A stretch of DNA of 64,000 nt, taken from positions 1-64,000 of the forward strand of contig JAFYVE010000030.1 in the NCBI GenBank assembly GCA_017549285.1, given 5' to 3'. The position numbers and the translations under genes were made by a program. Positions within the stretch are counted from its first letter, which is position 1; every line of letters begins with the position of its first letter. This document shows, one piece after another, positions 1 to 8,338 of this stretch. The notes below the pieces were generated by a model that had not been told where the DNA came from, did not search any database, and worked only from the letters and a program-made list of their open reading frames with translations. The stretch comes from Clostridia bacterium (GTDB lineage: Bacteria; Bacillota; Clostridia; Oscillospirales; Acutalibacteraceae).

Positions 1-21
1 GTCGATCCATTTAAGGATTAA

Positions 22-99
22 CGCACCCCTTTGCGGTTGGTAGCTTTAGCTTTTTGCGCACCCCTTTAGGGGTAAGCCAGTATTATGCCCTTTTAGGGC
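22..99. repeat. Cluster of short GC-rich palindromes and a repeated 12-mer
   Basis: In otherwise AT-rich DNA the motif CGCACCCCTTT occurs twice (about 22-32 and 57-67). The second copy forms a perfect small hairpin, ACCCC-TTTA-GGGGT at 60-73. A further hairpin, GCCCT-TTT-AGGGC, lies at 87-99. No start codon with a ribosome site is associated, so this is not read as coding. It may be the edge of a dispersed intergenic repeat, but its full extent lies outside the window. Confidence 0.45.
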
Positions 100-110
100 T
101 GTTATAAAAC

Positions 111-127
111 CACCGGCTCTGCCGGTG
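111..127 (-). terminator. Intrinsic terminator of the murQ unit
   Basis: CACCGGC-TCT-GCCGGTG is a perfect 7-bp stem with a 3-base loop, 9 bases beyond the murQ stop. Read on the minus strand it is followed by GTTTTAT, so it fits a rather weak intrinsic terminator. Confidence 0.6.
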
Positions 128-136
128 TGATATTTA

Positions 137-943
137 TTATTCTGAAGAATTAATTATGCTTTTTAAATTATAATCGTTATCGATCAGAAGTTGTTCAGCT
201 TCTGAATATGATAATCCTTTTATTTCAGTCAGAATCCGTATCATTCTGCTTCTAAGTTTAGCATTTGAAGGTTGCAGATTGATCATAAGATTTTCATATA
301 CATATCCTGCTTTAATCATTACAGATGTCGAAATCATATTTAAAACCATTTTATGGGCTGTTCCTGCCTTCATCCGTGAAGAACCTGTAATGACCTCAGC
401 ACCCGTATCCGTAATTATTTCAATATCTGACAATTTACCGATTTTTGTGTTTTCATTGCAAGTCAGCGCAATTATTAATGCCCCTCTTTCCTTTGCATAT
501 TCAAGAGCACCGACAACATATTCTGCACCACCTGCAACAGATATACCTATAACAGAATCATTATGTGTTAATTTATAATTTCTAAGGTCAGACTTCCCTG
601 CTTCATAATTATCCTCAGAGTTTTCAACTGCATGTCTGAGAGCTATATCTCCGCCTGCTATAATGCCGATAACCGTATTATCAGAAACTCCGAATGTCGG
701 CGGACATTCAGACGCATCAAGAACACCGAGTCTTCCAGATGTACCGCAGCCTATATAAAATAATCTTCCTGAGTTATTCATCCTCTGAGATATTTCATCA
801 ATGGCTTTTTCAATGCTGTCAATAGCACCTGAAACAGCTTTTACAGCATTTTCATTTTCAGTCTGTATTACATTAAGCATTGATTTTGTATTCATTTTAT
901 CAATATTCATTGAATTAATATTTCTTTGTTCGGTTTTCAGCAT
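137..943 (-). CDS. murQ: N-acetylmuramic acid 6-phosphate etherase
   Basis: Cytoplasmic etherase that cleaves D-lactate from MurNAc-6-phosphate to give GlcNAc-6-phosphate in cell-wall recycling. The 268-residue protein has the MurQ SIS fold: GCGTSGRLGVLDASECPPT at about 65-83 carries one catalytic Glu (79), the second lies in AVENSED (about 110), and GSSRMKAGTA follows near 185-195. Two differences from the usual roughly 300-residue enzyme are visible: the loop normally read as ASGRTPYV is VAGGAEYV here (about 137-143), and the C-terminal helical tail is shorter. The start follows AAGGAG and overlaps the 3' end of the upstream kinase by 7 bases, so the two genes are probably translationally coupled. 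Assignment is firm; the altered sugar-phosphate loop could mean a shifted substrate. Confidence 0.9.
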   Translation of the reverse strand: MLKTEQRNINSMNIDKMNTKSMLNVIQTENENAVKAVSGAIDSIEKAIDEISQRMNNSGRLFYIGCGTSGRLGVLDASECPPTFGVSDNTVIGIIAGGDIALRHAVENSEDNYEAGKSDLRNYKLTHNDSVIGISVAGGAEYVVGALEYAKERGALIIALTCNENTKIGKLSDIEIITDTGAEVITGSSRMKAGTAHKMVLNMISTSVMIKAGYVYENLMINLQPSNAKLRSRMIRILTEIKGLSYSEAEQLLIDNDYNLKSIINSSE

Positions 944-1833
944 AAATTCTCCTTCAATCCTGCAAGTATTAATGCTCCGTTAATGATTGAGGTTTTATGA
1001 AAATGTAAATCACACTTATTGTCCAGATATTTCGATATGTGATGCGATAATTTATCATCTTGTGAAGTAAGACCACCGACAAAATGGATACAATCGGTTT
1101 TGAGATATGATTTCTGAACATAATTAATTATATCGGTAATACATTTCATATTATAATCAATAATGTTTTGTGATTCTGTATCAATCTGATAAGTATCTGT
1201 AATACAATGAGCGAACTGTGCAATATATTGTTTTCCCTCAGAATAAAATCTTTTAAGATTTAAATAGACAGTATCTGTGTTACATTTATATTTCACAGCT
1301 TCATACAAGGGTGAGCCGACTTTCTGCCGTTCCTCACAAAGTAAAGCGTAAGTTATTGCGTCTCTTCCGATATTATATGCACTTCCGCCCCTATCAAATA
1401 AATAGTTGTACCCGCCAAATGTTTTAATTTCATTGTTTTTCTGACCGATAACCGCGACACCGGTTCCGATTATGACAACTATTCCGTCTTTTTTACCAAG
1501 TGTCGTTTTTATTGCTATTTTAGTGTCAGATGAACATCCGAATTTGTAAAAACCAAGAGATTCAAACAGATTTAGTACTCTGTCAGAATAATCAGCAACA
1601 GAAATTCCTGCGATACCGGCAAATACAGATATGTTATTGCAATTAATATCCTTACAAAGATTTAAGCATCCGTTTTTTAATATATCTATACATTTATCAA
1701 TACCAATATCATTAGGATTGCATCCTGAAGTGACAATATTATTTATTATTTTTCCTTTTGAATCGCATAATACAAATTCTGTTTTTGTTCCTCCCCCGTC
1801 AATCCCCAAAAAAAATATATTGCTGTCTTTCAT
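937..1833 (-). CDS. BadF/BadG-type sugar kinase, probable MurNAc/GlcNAc kinase (MurK-like)
   Basis: ASKHA-fold kinase. The N-terminus reads FFLGIDGGGTKTEF, the phosphate-1 loop typical of the BadF/BadG/BcrA family and N-acetylglucosamine kinases, and a second loop, VIIGTGVAVIG, follows near residue 130. An upstream in-frame ATG exists at 1863, but AGGAG sits 8 bases before the ATG at 1833, giving 298 residues, so that start was chosen. The 3' end overlaps murQ. Clostridial MurK phosphorylates MurNAc and GlcNAc taken up from wall debris, and the product would be the MurQ substrate; that pairing is inference from context. A glucosamine kinase role remains possible. Confidence 0.82.
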   Translation of the reverse strand: MKDSNIFFLGIDGGGTKTEFVLCDSKGKIINNIVTSGCNPNDIGIDKCIDILKNGCLNLCKDINCNNISVFAGIAGISVADYSDRVLNLFESLGFYKFGCSSDTKIAIKTTLGKKDGIVVIIGTGVAVIGQKNNEIKTFGGYNYLFDRGGSAYNIGRDAITYALLCEERQKVGSPLYEAVKYKCNTDTVYLNLKRFYSEGKQYIAQFAHCITDTYQIDTESQNIIDYNMKCITDIINYVQKSYLKTDCIHFVGGLTSQDDKLSHHISKYLDNKCDLHFHKTSIINGALILAGLKENLC

Positions 1834-1852
1834 AATTATCACTCCTGTTTTA

Positions 1853-1880
1853 ATTATATTCAAGAAAAATTTATTTTCAA
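1853..1880 (-). promoter_or_regulatory. Sigma-A-like promoter for the murK-murQ unit
   Basis: On the minus strand TTGAAA (1880-1875) and TATAAT (1858-1853) are separated by 16 bases, about 20 bases before the chosen kinase start. Confidence 0.55.
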
Positions 1881-1897
1881 TATTATAAATGTAAATA

Positions 1898-1926
1898 TTG
1901 TTTTTATTGAAATTATAAGATATAAT
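1898..1926 (+). promoter_or_regulatory. Sigma-A-like promoter for glycerate kinase
   Basis: TTGTTT (1898-1903), a 17-base spacer and a perfect TATAAT (1921-1926), diverging from the murK promoter. Confidence 0.55.
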
Positions 1927-1944
1927 TCATTTAAAGGTGATATT

Positions 1945-3081
1945 ATGAAATTTGTTGTGACTATTGATTCATTCAAAGGAAGTCTTTCTTCAGTTGAAGC
2001 CGGAAATGCCGTTAAAGAAGCGATATTGCGTGTTTTTAACGATGCAGATGTTGTAATAAAACCTCTTGCTGACGGTGGCGAAGGTACCACGGACGTATTA
2101 GCATCTTATAATAAATCATTGTGTGTTGATATTTCTGTTTGCGGACCTTTGATGAAACCCGTTAAATCAAAATATTACATTACAAATGATAATACTGCCA
2201 TAATTGAGATGGCTTCTGCATCCGGAATTGAACTTATTTCAGAAAATGAACGTAATCCGTTAAATGCAACATCTTTTGGTGTTGGTGAATTAATATCAGA
2301 TGCAATTAATAAAGGTTGCAGGAAATTTATCATTGGCATAGGCGGAAGCGCAACAAATGACGGCGGTACAGGAATGCTGAGTGCACTCGGATACGAATTT
2401 CTTGATTCAAATAACAAAAAAATCCCCTTAGGTGCAAAAGGACTTGAGACATTAAGAAAAATTAATATCTCTAACATAAATCCTGAATTAAAGAATTGCG
2501 AATTTATTGTTGCTTGTGATGTTAAAAATCCTTTATGCGGTAAAAACGGAGCTACTGCTGTTTTCGGACCGCAAAAAGGAGTGTCAGGAGAAATGATTCC
2601 CGTGTTAGACGGATGGCTTAAGAATTATGCGGAAATATCAGGTTGTTTGTTTGAATCTGATAATTCCGATGTTGCAGGCGCAGGAGCTGCAGGTGGTCTC
2701 GGATTTGCATTTGCAACATTTCTTAATGCAAAATTATGTTCGGGAATTGATATTATTATCAAAGAAACAAATATTGAAAATGAAATAAAAGATGCTGATT
2801 ATGTGATTACAGGTGAAGGACGTCTTGATTCACAGACGGTAATGGGTAAAGCACCTATAGGTATTGCTCAAATTGCAAAGAAATACGGCAAAAAAGTAAT
2901 TGCATTTTCAGGTTGCGTTTCAGATGATGCTGAAATCTGTAATGATTACGGAATTGATGCATTTTTCCCGATTTTAAGAAACATTACATCATATAATGAG
3001 GCTATGAATAAACAGAATGCTTACAAAAATCTTATAAATACAGCTTATCAGGTTTTAAGACTTATAAAAACAGGAGAATAA
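1945..3081 (+). CDS. glxK: Glycerate kinase, GlxK/GarK family
   Basis: Phosphorylates D-glycerate with ATP, feeding it into lower glycolysis. The 378-residue length is standard for type I (GarK/GlxK) enzymes. Family motifs are intact: FVVTIDSFKGSLSS at the N-terminus, PLADGGEGTTDVL near 41-53, IGIGGSATNDGGTGML near 131-146, and GAGAAGGLGFAF and VITGEGRLDSQT in the C-terminal half. The start follows AAAGGTGAT. It is followed after 2 bases by an SGNH hydrolase gene whose Shine-Dalgarno lies in the kinase stop region, so the two form one operon. 2-phosphoglycerate is the usual product of this family. Confidence 0.92.
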   Translation: MKFVVTIDSFKGSLSSVEAGNAVKEAILRVFNDADVVIKPLADGGEGTTDVLASYNKSLCVDISVCGPLMKPVKSKYYITNDNTAIIEMASASGIELISENERNPLNATSFGVGELISDAINKGCRKFIIGIGGSATNDGGTGMLSALGYEFLDSNNKKIPLGAKGLETLRKINISNINPELKNCEFIVACDVKNPLCGKNGATAVFGPQKGVSGEMIPVLDGWLKNYAEISGCLFESDNSDVAGAGAAGGLGFAFATFLNAKLCSGIDIIIKETNIENEIKDADYVITGEGRLDSQTVMGKAPIGIAQIAKKYGKKVIAFSGCVSDDAEICNDYGIDAFFPILRNITSYNEAMNKQNAYKNLINTAYQVLRLIKTGE

Positions 3082-3083
3082 TT

Positions 3084-3863
3084 ATGGATATAGAAAAATA
3101 TGAAGTTATGAATAATGAAAAACCTCTTGATAATCTTTTGTCCGGATACAGTTTTACAAGCATATTCAGAAAAATTGCATTTGTGGGTGATAGTATGTCA
3201 TCAGGTGAGTTTGAATCCTGCGATAAAAACGGAAATAAATCTTATCACGATATGTTTGAATACTCGTGGGGTCAATATATTGCAAGAAAAAACGGTTTGA
3301 CGGCATATAATTTCTCAAGAGGAGGAATGACTGCAAAAGAATATATCGATTCTTTTGCAGAAGCAAACGGCTTCTGGGACAAAGAAAAAGCCTGTCAGGC
3401 TTATGTTGTTGCTTTGGGTGCTAATGATATAATTAATCAGAATATGAATCCCGGCAATGACGACGATATGATTAATTATAATACAACAACTTATATCGGT
3501 GCTTATTCTGAAATCATAAGACGATATAAAGAAATCAGTCCTGATGCCAAATTTTTTCTGATGACTTTACCAAAAGATGAAAAATTCGGGAATGAGGAAT
3601 CATATCTGACTATTAATAAAGCAATAAACTCGCTTGTTACTTACTTTGAAAATACATATATAATTGATTTGTATAAATTTGCTCCTGTATTTGATGCTGA
3701 ATTCAGAAAAAAGTATTTTCTGTACGGACATATGAATGCAATGGGTTATATTCGTATTGCGGAAATGGTTGATTCGTATATTGATTATATAATCAGGAAT
3801 AATATGGATGATTTTTTCAATGTCCCCTTTATAAATTTTGATAATAAGGCTAACTTATTGTAA
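3084..3863 (+). CDS. SGNH/GDSL-fold hydrolase
   Basis: Predicted esterase or acylhydrolase of 259 residues with no signal peptide, so probably cytoplasmic. The nucleophile block is AFVGDSMSSGEF (about 31-42), the Gly/Asn blocks are NFSRGG and ALGANDI, and the catalytic His sits in YGHMNAMGY near residue 215. In most SGNH enzymes an Asp lies three residues before this His; here the position is Leu (LYGH), so the charge relay may be altered. The gene starts 2 bases after glycerate kinase and is closed by a strong terminator. The substrate cannot be deduced; deacylation of a carbohydrate is a reasonable guess for this subfamily. Confidence 0.75.
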   Translation: MDIEKYEVMNNEKPLDNLLSGYSFTSIFRKIAFVGDSMSSGEFESCDKNGNKSYHDMFEYSWGQYIARKNGLTAYNFSRGGMTAKEYIDSFAEANGFWDKEKACQAYVVALGANDIINQNMNPGNDDDMINYNTTTYIGAYSEIIRRYKEISPDAKFFLMTLPKDEKFGNEESYLTINKAINSLVTYFENTYIIDLYKFAPVFDAEFRKKYFLYGHMNAMGYIRIAEMVDSYIDYIIRNNMDDFFNVPFINFDNKANLL

Positions 3864-3880
3864 GACTTCAACAAAAAATA

Positions 3881-3906
3881 CCGTCGATTTTTTTCGACGG
3901 TTTTCT
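3881..3906 (+). terminator. Intrinsic terminator after SGNH hydrolase
   Basis: CCGTCGA and TCGACGG (3881-3887, 3894-3900) form a 7-bp stem closed by a T-rich loop and followed by TTTTCT. Confidence 0.85.
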
Positions 3907-3915
3907 AATTATTGT

Positions 3916-3944
3916 TTGCATTTAATCATTATTTATGATAATAT
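3916..3944 (+). promoter_or_regulatory. Sigma-A-like promoter for uraA-upp
   Basis: TTGCAT (3916-3921), 17-base spacer, TAATAT (3939-3944). Only about 50 bases separate it from the permease start, so there is no room for a PyrR attenuator or a known pyrimidine riboswitch. Confidence 0.5.
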
Positions 3945-3996
3945 AAAAAAGATGAATAAAATCATCGTTAATTATTTAATTCGGAGGTTATATCTA

Positions 3997-5457
3997 ATGG
4001 CCAAAAATCTAGTTTATGACATCAATGACAAACCGAAATTCGGTCAGATGCTTGTGTTTGCACTTCAGCAGGTTCTTGCTATTCTTGCAGCAACAATAGC
4101 TGTCCCTACAATCATCGGACTTCCCACACAGATTCCCGCAGCTATTCTCGGTGCAGGTATCGGTACTCTTGTATATCAATTCTTCACAAGAAAAAAGAGT
4201 CCTGTATTCCTTGGTAGCTCATTTGCTTTCCTTAATTCACTGTTTGTCGGACTTGCATACGGTTACTGCGGTATCATCCTCGGCTCTATAGTTGCAGGTC
4301 TTGTATATGTGTTTATTGCTGTTATTATTCATTTTTCAGGTACAGGCTGGGTAAACAAACTTATGCCTCCTGTTATTATCGGACCTACAGTTGCACTTAT
4401 CGGTCTTTCTCTCGCAGGTTCTGCAATGGGTGACATTGTTAAAGCAAATTCATCTATGATTAACGGTTCATATAATCTCATCTCCCTTCTTTGCGGACTT
4501 GTTGCATTCTTTACAATTGTTATCTGTTCAACACAGAAAAAAGTCAAAATGGCTCGTCTTATTCCTTTTATTATTGGTATTGCTGCGGGCTACGTCACAG
4601 CTGCAATTTTCACAATTATCGGAAAAGCAGCAGGCATTGACTACTTTATGATTATTAATTTCCAGCCTGTTATTGACAATTTCATTGCAGCTGACGGAAC
4701 ATTTAAAGGGATAACAGCAATTGTTAATTATCCTGATTTTGCTCTTATCGAAGCTATCAAAGAAATTACAACAGGTACTCTTTCATCATCAATTCTCAAT
4801 GCTAATGAAAATGCAACCATTCTCAACGCAGGTGGTATTGCTGAAGTTGTTATCGCATTTCTTCCTGTTGCTCTTGTTGTTTTTGCAGAACATATTGCAG
4901 ACCATAAGAATCTTTCTTCAATTGTTGAGAAAGACCTCATTGAAGATCCCGGTCTTAAGAGAACTCTTCTCGGTGACGGTGTAGGTTCAATAATGGGTAC
5001 AATATTCGGTATCTGTCCCAACACAACATACGGCGAATCCGTTGGCTGTGTTGCTATCACAAGAAACGCTTCAGTTGCAACAATCACAACAACAGCTGTT
5101 ATGTGTATTATCCTCTCATTCATCAGCCCTGTAATGTCTCTCCTCCAGACAATTCCTTCATGTGTTATGGGTGGTGTTTGTCTCACACTTTACGGTTTTA
5201 TTGCTGTTTCAGGTCTTAAAATGTTCAAAGACCTTGATCTTAATGAAAATAAGAACCTTTTTGTAGTTGCATCTATCCTTATTTCAGGTATCGGCGGTCT
5301 TACAATTCAGATTCCCTATGCTATAGCTGAAAACGGTGCAGTTGAAAAGACTATTCAGATTACAGCTATTGCTACTGCTCTTATCATTGGTATTATCACA
5401 AATGCTGTTCTTACAAAAGTTGAAAACAGCAAATTTGGTAAAGAAAATAATAAATAA
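3997..5457 (+). CDS. uraA: Uracil permease, NCS2 family
   Basis: Proton-coupled uracil importer in the cytoplasmic membrane. The 486-residue protein has about 14 hydrophobic segments. The two acidic substrate/proton sites of UraA are recognisable in FAEHIADH and PNTTYGESVG, the latter being the uracil-type rather than the xanthine-type signature. A longer in-frame reading begins at 3838, but GGAGG at 3983-3987 selects the ATG at 3997 (MAKNLVYDIN). upp follows after 23 bases, matching the usual uptake-plus-phosphoribosylation pairing for uracil salvage. Confidence 0.93.
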   Translation: MAKNLVYDINDKPKFGQMLVFALQQVLAILAATIAVPTIIGLPTQIPAAILGAGIGTLVYQFFTRKKSPVFLGSSFAFLNSLFVGLAYGYCGIILGSIVAGLVYVFIAVIIHFSGTGWVNKLMPPVIIGPTVALIGLSLAGSAMGDIVKANSSMINGSYNLISLLCGLVAFFTIVICSTQKKVKMARLIPFIIGIAAGYVTAAIFTIIGKAAGIDYFMIINFQPVIDNFIAADGTFKGITAIVNYPDFALIEAIKEITTGTLSSSILNANENATILNAGGIAEVVIAFLPVALVVFAEHIADHKNLSSIVEKDLIEDPGLKRTLLGDGVGSIMGTIFGICPNTTYGESVGCVAITRNASVATITTTAVMCIILSFISPVMSLLQTIPSCVMGGVCLTLYGFIAVSGLKMFKDLDLNENKNLFVVASILISGIGGLTIQIPYAIAENGAVEKTIQITAIATALIIGIITNAVLTKVENSKFGKENNK

Positions 5458-5480
5458 TTTTTCGGAGGCGTATTATTTAA

Positions 5481-6122
5481 ATGAAAAATTATGATAATGT
5501 AACCATTTTCAAGCACCCTCTTATCGATCATAAAATTGCTATTCTCCGTGATGAGAAAACAAGTATGAAAGAATTCAGAGAGTTGATTGAAGAAATTACA
5601 ACTCTTATGACTTTTGAATGTTTAAAAGAAGGTGTTCCGACAACTGAAATTACAGTCAAAACACCCCTTGAGGAATGCACTCAGACTGTTGTAAAGGATA
5701 ATTCAGTTGCGGTTGTTCCTATTCTCCGTGCGGGCCTTGGTATGGTTAACGGTGTTCATGTTCTCTTCCCTTCTGCAAAGGTTGGTCATATCGGAATGTA
5801 TCGTAACGAAGAAACCTTTGAGCCATGTGAATACTATTGTAAGCTTCCTGATGGCATTGAAGATATGCTTGTTCTTCTTCTTGACCCGATGCTTGCAACA
5901 GGTGGTAGTGCCTGTGATGCTATTGACTCTCTTAAAAAAAGAGGTTGTAAACATATTAAGTTTATGGCGATTATCGGAGCACCCGAAGGTGTTTCAAAAG
6001 TTGCAGAAACACATCCCGACGTTGAAGTGTTTGTTTCCACTCTTGACAGATGTCTTAACGAAAACTGTTATATACTTCCCGGTCTCGGCGATGCCGGTGA
6101 CAGACTTTTCGGTACTAAATAA
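5481..6122 (+). CDS. upp: Uracil phosphoribosyltransferase
   Basis: Converts uracil and PRPP to UMP in pyrimidine salvage. The 213-residue length is typical. Key motifs are VPILRAGLGM (about 76-85), the PRPP-binding loop LLLDPMLATGGSA (about 131-143) and the C-terminal uracil-binding PGLGDAGDR. GGAGG precedes the ATG by about 15 bases, which is somewhat long. It is cotranscribed with the uracil permease. Confidence 0.97.
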   Translation: MKNYDNVTIFKHPLIDHKIAILRDEKTSMKEFRELIEEITTLMTFECLKEGVPTTEITVKTPLEECTQTVVKDNSVAVVPILRAGLGMVNGVHVLFPSAKVGHIGMYRNEETFEPCEYYCKLPDGIEDMLVLLLDPMLATGGSACDAIDSLKKRGCKHIKFMAIIGAPEGVSKVAETHPDVEVFVSTLDRCLNENCYILPGLGDAGDRLFGTK

Positions 6123-6124
6123 TT

Positions 6125-6154
6125 TTACAAGCTGCAGTATTCTGCAGCTTGTAA
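6125..6154 (+). terminator. Long hairpin after upp, possible weak terminator
   Basis: TTACAAGCTGCAG and CTGCAGCTTGTAA form a perfect 13-bp stem with a TATT loop. The 3' flank is TTAATAAAG, without a proper U-tract, so partial termination or mRNA end protection is as likely as full termination. The next gene starts only 20 bases later. Confidence 0.5.
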
Positions 6155-6173
6155 TTAATAAAGAGGCAATACA

Positions 6174-6770
6174 ATGGTTTATAAAATCGCACTTACAGGC
6201 GGTCCGTGTGCAGGAAAAACAACAGCGCTGAGAGAAATATGGTTATTCTTAAGAAAAAAAGGATATAATGTTGTAATTGTTCCTGAAACTGCTACTGAAT
6301 TAATAAACGGCGGTATAACACCTTCAAATGTCGGACAGATTAATTTTCAGAGAAATCTTCTTGAACTTCAGTTAACAAAAGAAAAAATATTTACAAATTC
6401 AGCTGAACAACTCGGTAAAGATGTTGTAATAGTATTTGACAGAGGCTGTCTTGACGGCAAAGCATATCTTACCGATGATGAATATTACGAAATACTCCAA
6501 AATCTTAATGTTAATGAAGATAAACTTATCAACTTTTATGATGCAGTTATATTTCTTGATTCTGCTGCTATGAGCAATGCTAATATATACTCAACATCAA
6601 ACAACCCGGCAAGAAAAGAAACTGTAAATGAAGCAAGAAAAATAAACATAAGAACACAGGAAGTCTGGAAAAAACACAGATTATTTACCGTGATAAAAAG
6701 TGAATCTGATTTTGAAGAAAAAATTTCAAAATTATTATCTGTTATTGAAAATCTCGTAATAAAATATTGA
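6174..6770 (+). CDS. Small P-loop ATPase/GTPase, AAA_28-like
   Basis: A 198-residue protein with an N-terminal Walker A motif, LTGGPCAGKTTALREI (about 7-22), and a hydrophobic strand ending in Asp, VVIVFDRGCLDGKAYL (about 84-99), as in the AAA_28/NadR-like P-loop kinase group. No membrane segment or DNA-binding motif is visible. The start follows AGAGG. It lies between upp and glnA, and its stop codon overlaps the -35 box of the glnA promoter. It could be a small-molecule (nucleoside-like) kinase, but the substrate is not evident. Confidence 0.7.
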   Translation: MVYKIALTGGPCAGKTTALREIWLFLRKKGYNVVIVPETATELINGGITPSNVGQINFQRNLLELQLTKEKIFTNSAEQLGKDVVIVFDRGCLDGKAYLTDDEYYEILQNLNVNEDKLINFYDAVIFLDSAAMSNANIYSTSNNPARKETVNEARKINIRTQEVWKKHRLFTVIKSESDFEEKISKLLSVIENLVIKY

Positions 6771-6795
6771 AAATAAACATTATATATGATAAAAT
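6767..6795 (+). promoter_or_regulatory. Sigma-A-like promoter for glnA
   Basis: TTGAAA (6767-6772), 17-base spacer, TAAAAT (6790-6795). The -35 box overlaps the upstream gene's TGA stop. Confidence 0.55.
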
Positions 6796-6834
6796 TATTT
6801 CAGAAAATAAAATTCAGAAACGGAGATGTATTAA

Positions 6835-8259
6835 ATGAGTAAAACTGTTGAACAGATTATGAATCTCATCAAAGAAAATGACATCAAAATGGTCGATTTC
6901 AAAATGGTTGATATCAACGGCCAGTATCGTCATGTGACAATTCCTGCACAGAATTTCACACCTGAAATTATGCGTGACGGTGTCGGTTTTGATGCTTCAA
7001 ACTACGGCTATGCTGTTGTTGAAAAAAGCGACATGGTATTTATTCCTGATCCCGATACAGCTATGATTGACCCCTTCTGTGAAATCCCCACACTTTCAAT
7101 GAGTGGTAATGCAATGATTATCGACTCTCCTGAAAACCGTCCTCTTGCTCAGTATCCCAGAAACATTGTTCTTGCAGCTGAGAAGTACATGAGAGATTCA
7201 GGCATTGCAGATACAATGATGATTCTCCCTGAATTTGAGTTTTATCTTTTTGACCAGGTAGGCTGGGAAGTAAAACCGAATTCTGTTGCAATGAGTGTTG
7301 ATGCAAAGCAGTCATACTGGAACAGTGCTACTCAGGGTCTTGGTCATATTGTTCCTCTTCAGAAAGCTTATCATATTGCAAAGCCTTTTGATACTTCTTA
7401 CGAATGCAGAAGCGAAATGTGTATGCTTATTGAAGATGCAGGTATTCCTGTAAAATATCATCATCCTGAAGTTGCCGCTTCAGGTCAGTTTGAAATTGAA
7501 CCCATGCTCGGTGAAATGTCAAAAATGGCTGATGCAACAATGATGATTAAATACATTATTCATAACACAGCTGCAAAGTACGGCAAGAGTGCTACTCTTA
7601 TGCCAAAGCCTGTTTACGGTGAAGCAGGAAGCGGTATGCACGTACATATGCTTCTTCTTAAAGATGGTGAACCCGTATTCTCAGATGACAACGGTTATTC
7701 ACATCTCAGCGAAACTGCTCATTACTTCATCGGCGGTCTTCTCAAGCACATCGGCTCACTCTGTGCTATTACAAATCCCAGCACAAACTCATTCAAGAGA
7801 CTTGTTCCCGGATTTGAAGCTCCTGTTACAGTCGGTTATGCCACATCAAACCGTAGCGCTGTTATCAGAATTCCCGCTTATGCAAAACAGCCCACAGAAC
7901 GCCGTTTTGAAATTCGTAATCCTGATGCTACATGTAATCCTTATTTCTGCTATGCTGCTCTTCTTATGGCAGGTCTTGACGGTATCAAGAATAAGATTGA
8001 TCCTCACGCAAACGGTTGGGGTCCCTATGATATGAACCTCTACAATCTTCCCGAAGAAGAAAAAGCAAAACTCAAAGGTCTTCCCACATCTCTTGAACAG
8101 GCTCTCGATGCTCTTGAGGCAGATTATGACTACCTCACAGAAGGCGGAGTATTCCCCGAAGAACTTATCAAGAACTTCATCAAGAGAAAACGTGCAGAAT
8201 GCAGTGAAATCTCAAAGATTCCTCATCCTGTTGAGTTTGAGAAGTACTATAACTTATAA
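6835..8259 (+). CDS. glnA: Glutamine synthetase type I, beta-like
   Basis: ATP-dependent synthesis of glutamine from glutamate and ammonia; a cytoplasmic dodecamer in this family. At 474 residues it is longer than the roughly 444-residue alpha type of Bacillus and aligns by eye with the beta type. Visible sites include LPEFEFYLF, GQFEIEPM, the ATP/metal block GSGMHVHMLL, NPSTNSFKRLVPGFEAP, RRFEIRNPD, and near residue 420 MNLYNLPEEE, equivalent to the Tyr adenylylation loop (NLYDLPPEE) of enteric GlnA. The ATG follows CGGAG. It has its own promoter and terminator, so it is monocistronic. No glnE, glnB or glnR is in the window. Confidence 0.95.
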   Translation: MSKTVEQIMNLIKENDIKMVDFKMVDINGQYRHVTIPAQNFTPEIMRDGVGFDASNYGYAVVEKSDMVFIPDPDTAMIDPFCEIPTLSMSGNAMIIDSPENRPLAQYPRNIVLAAEKYMRDSGIADTMMILPEFEFYLFDQVGWEVKPNSVAMSVDAKQSYWNSATQGLGHIVPLQKAYHIAKPFDTSYECRSEMCMLIEDAGIPVKYHHPEVAASGQFEIEPMLGEMSKMADATMMIKYIIHNTAAKYGKSATLMPKPVYGEAGSGMHVHMLLLKDGEPVFSDDNGYSHLSETAHYFIGGLLKHIGSLCAITNPSTNSFKRLVPGFEAPVTVGYATSNRSAVIRIPAYAKQPTERRFEIRNPDATCNPYFCYAALLMAGLDGIKNKIDPHANGWGPYDMNLYNLPEEEKAKLKGLPTSLEQALDALEADYDYLTEGGVFPEELIKNFIKRKRAECSEISKIPHPVEFEKYYNL

Positions 8260-8269
8260 TTTTTATTAT

Positions 8270-8302
8270 ATCAAGCGGCAATTGATTGTCGCTTGATTTT
8301 TA
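8270..8302 (+). terminator. Intrinsic terminator of glnA
   Basis: ATCAAGCGGCA (8270-8280) pairs with TGTCGCTTGAT (8287-8297), with one G-U pair and a 6-base loop, followed by TTTTATATTTT. Confidence 0.85.
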
Positions 8303-8338
8303 TATTTTGATATGTTAATATGAATTTGAGGTGATATT

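Noticed and set aside
4728..5186. 152-codon open frame antisense to the uracil permease
   Set aside because: It is a shadow of the conserved permease frame, with no ribosome site and low-complexity composition. The same applies to the many other short antisense or shifted frames inside dnaE, pflB, iol and ATPase genes.
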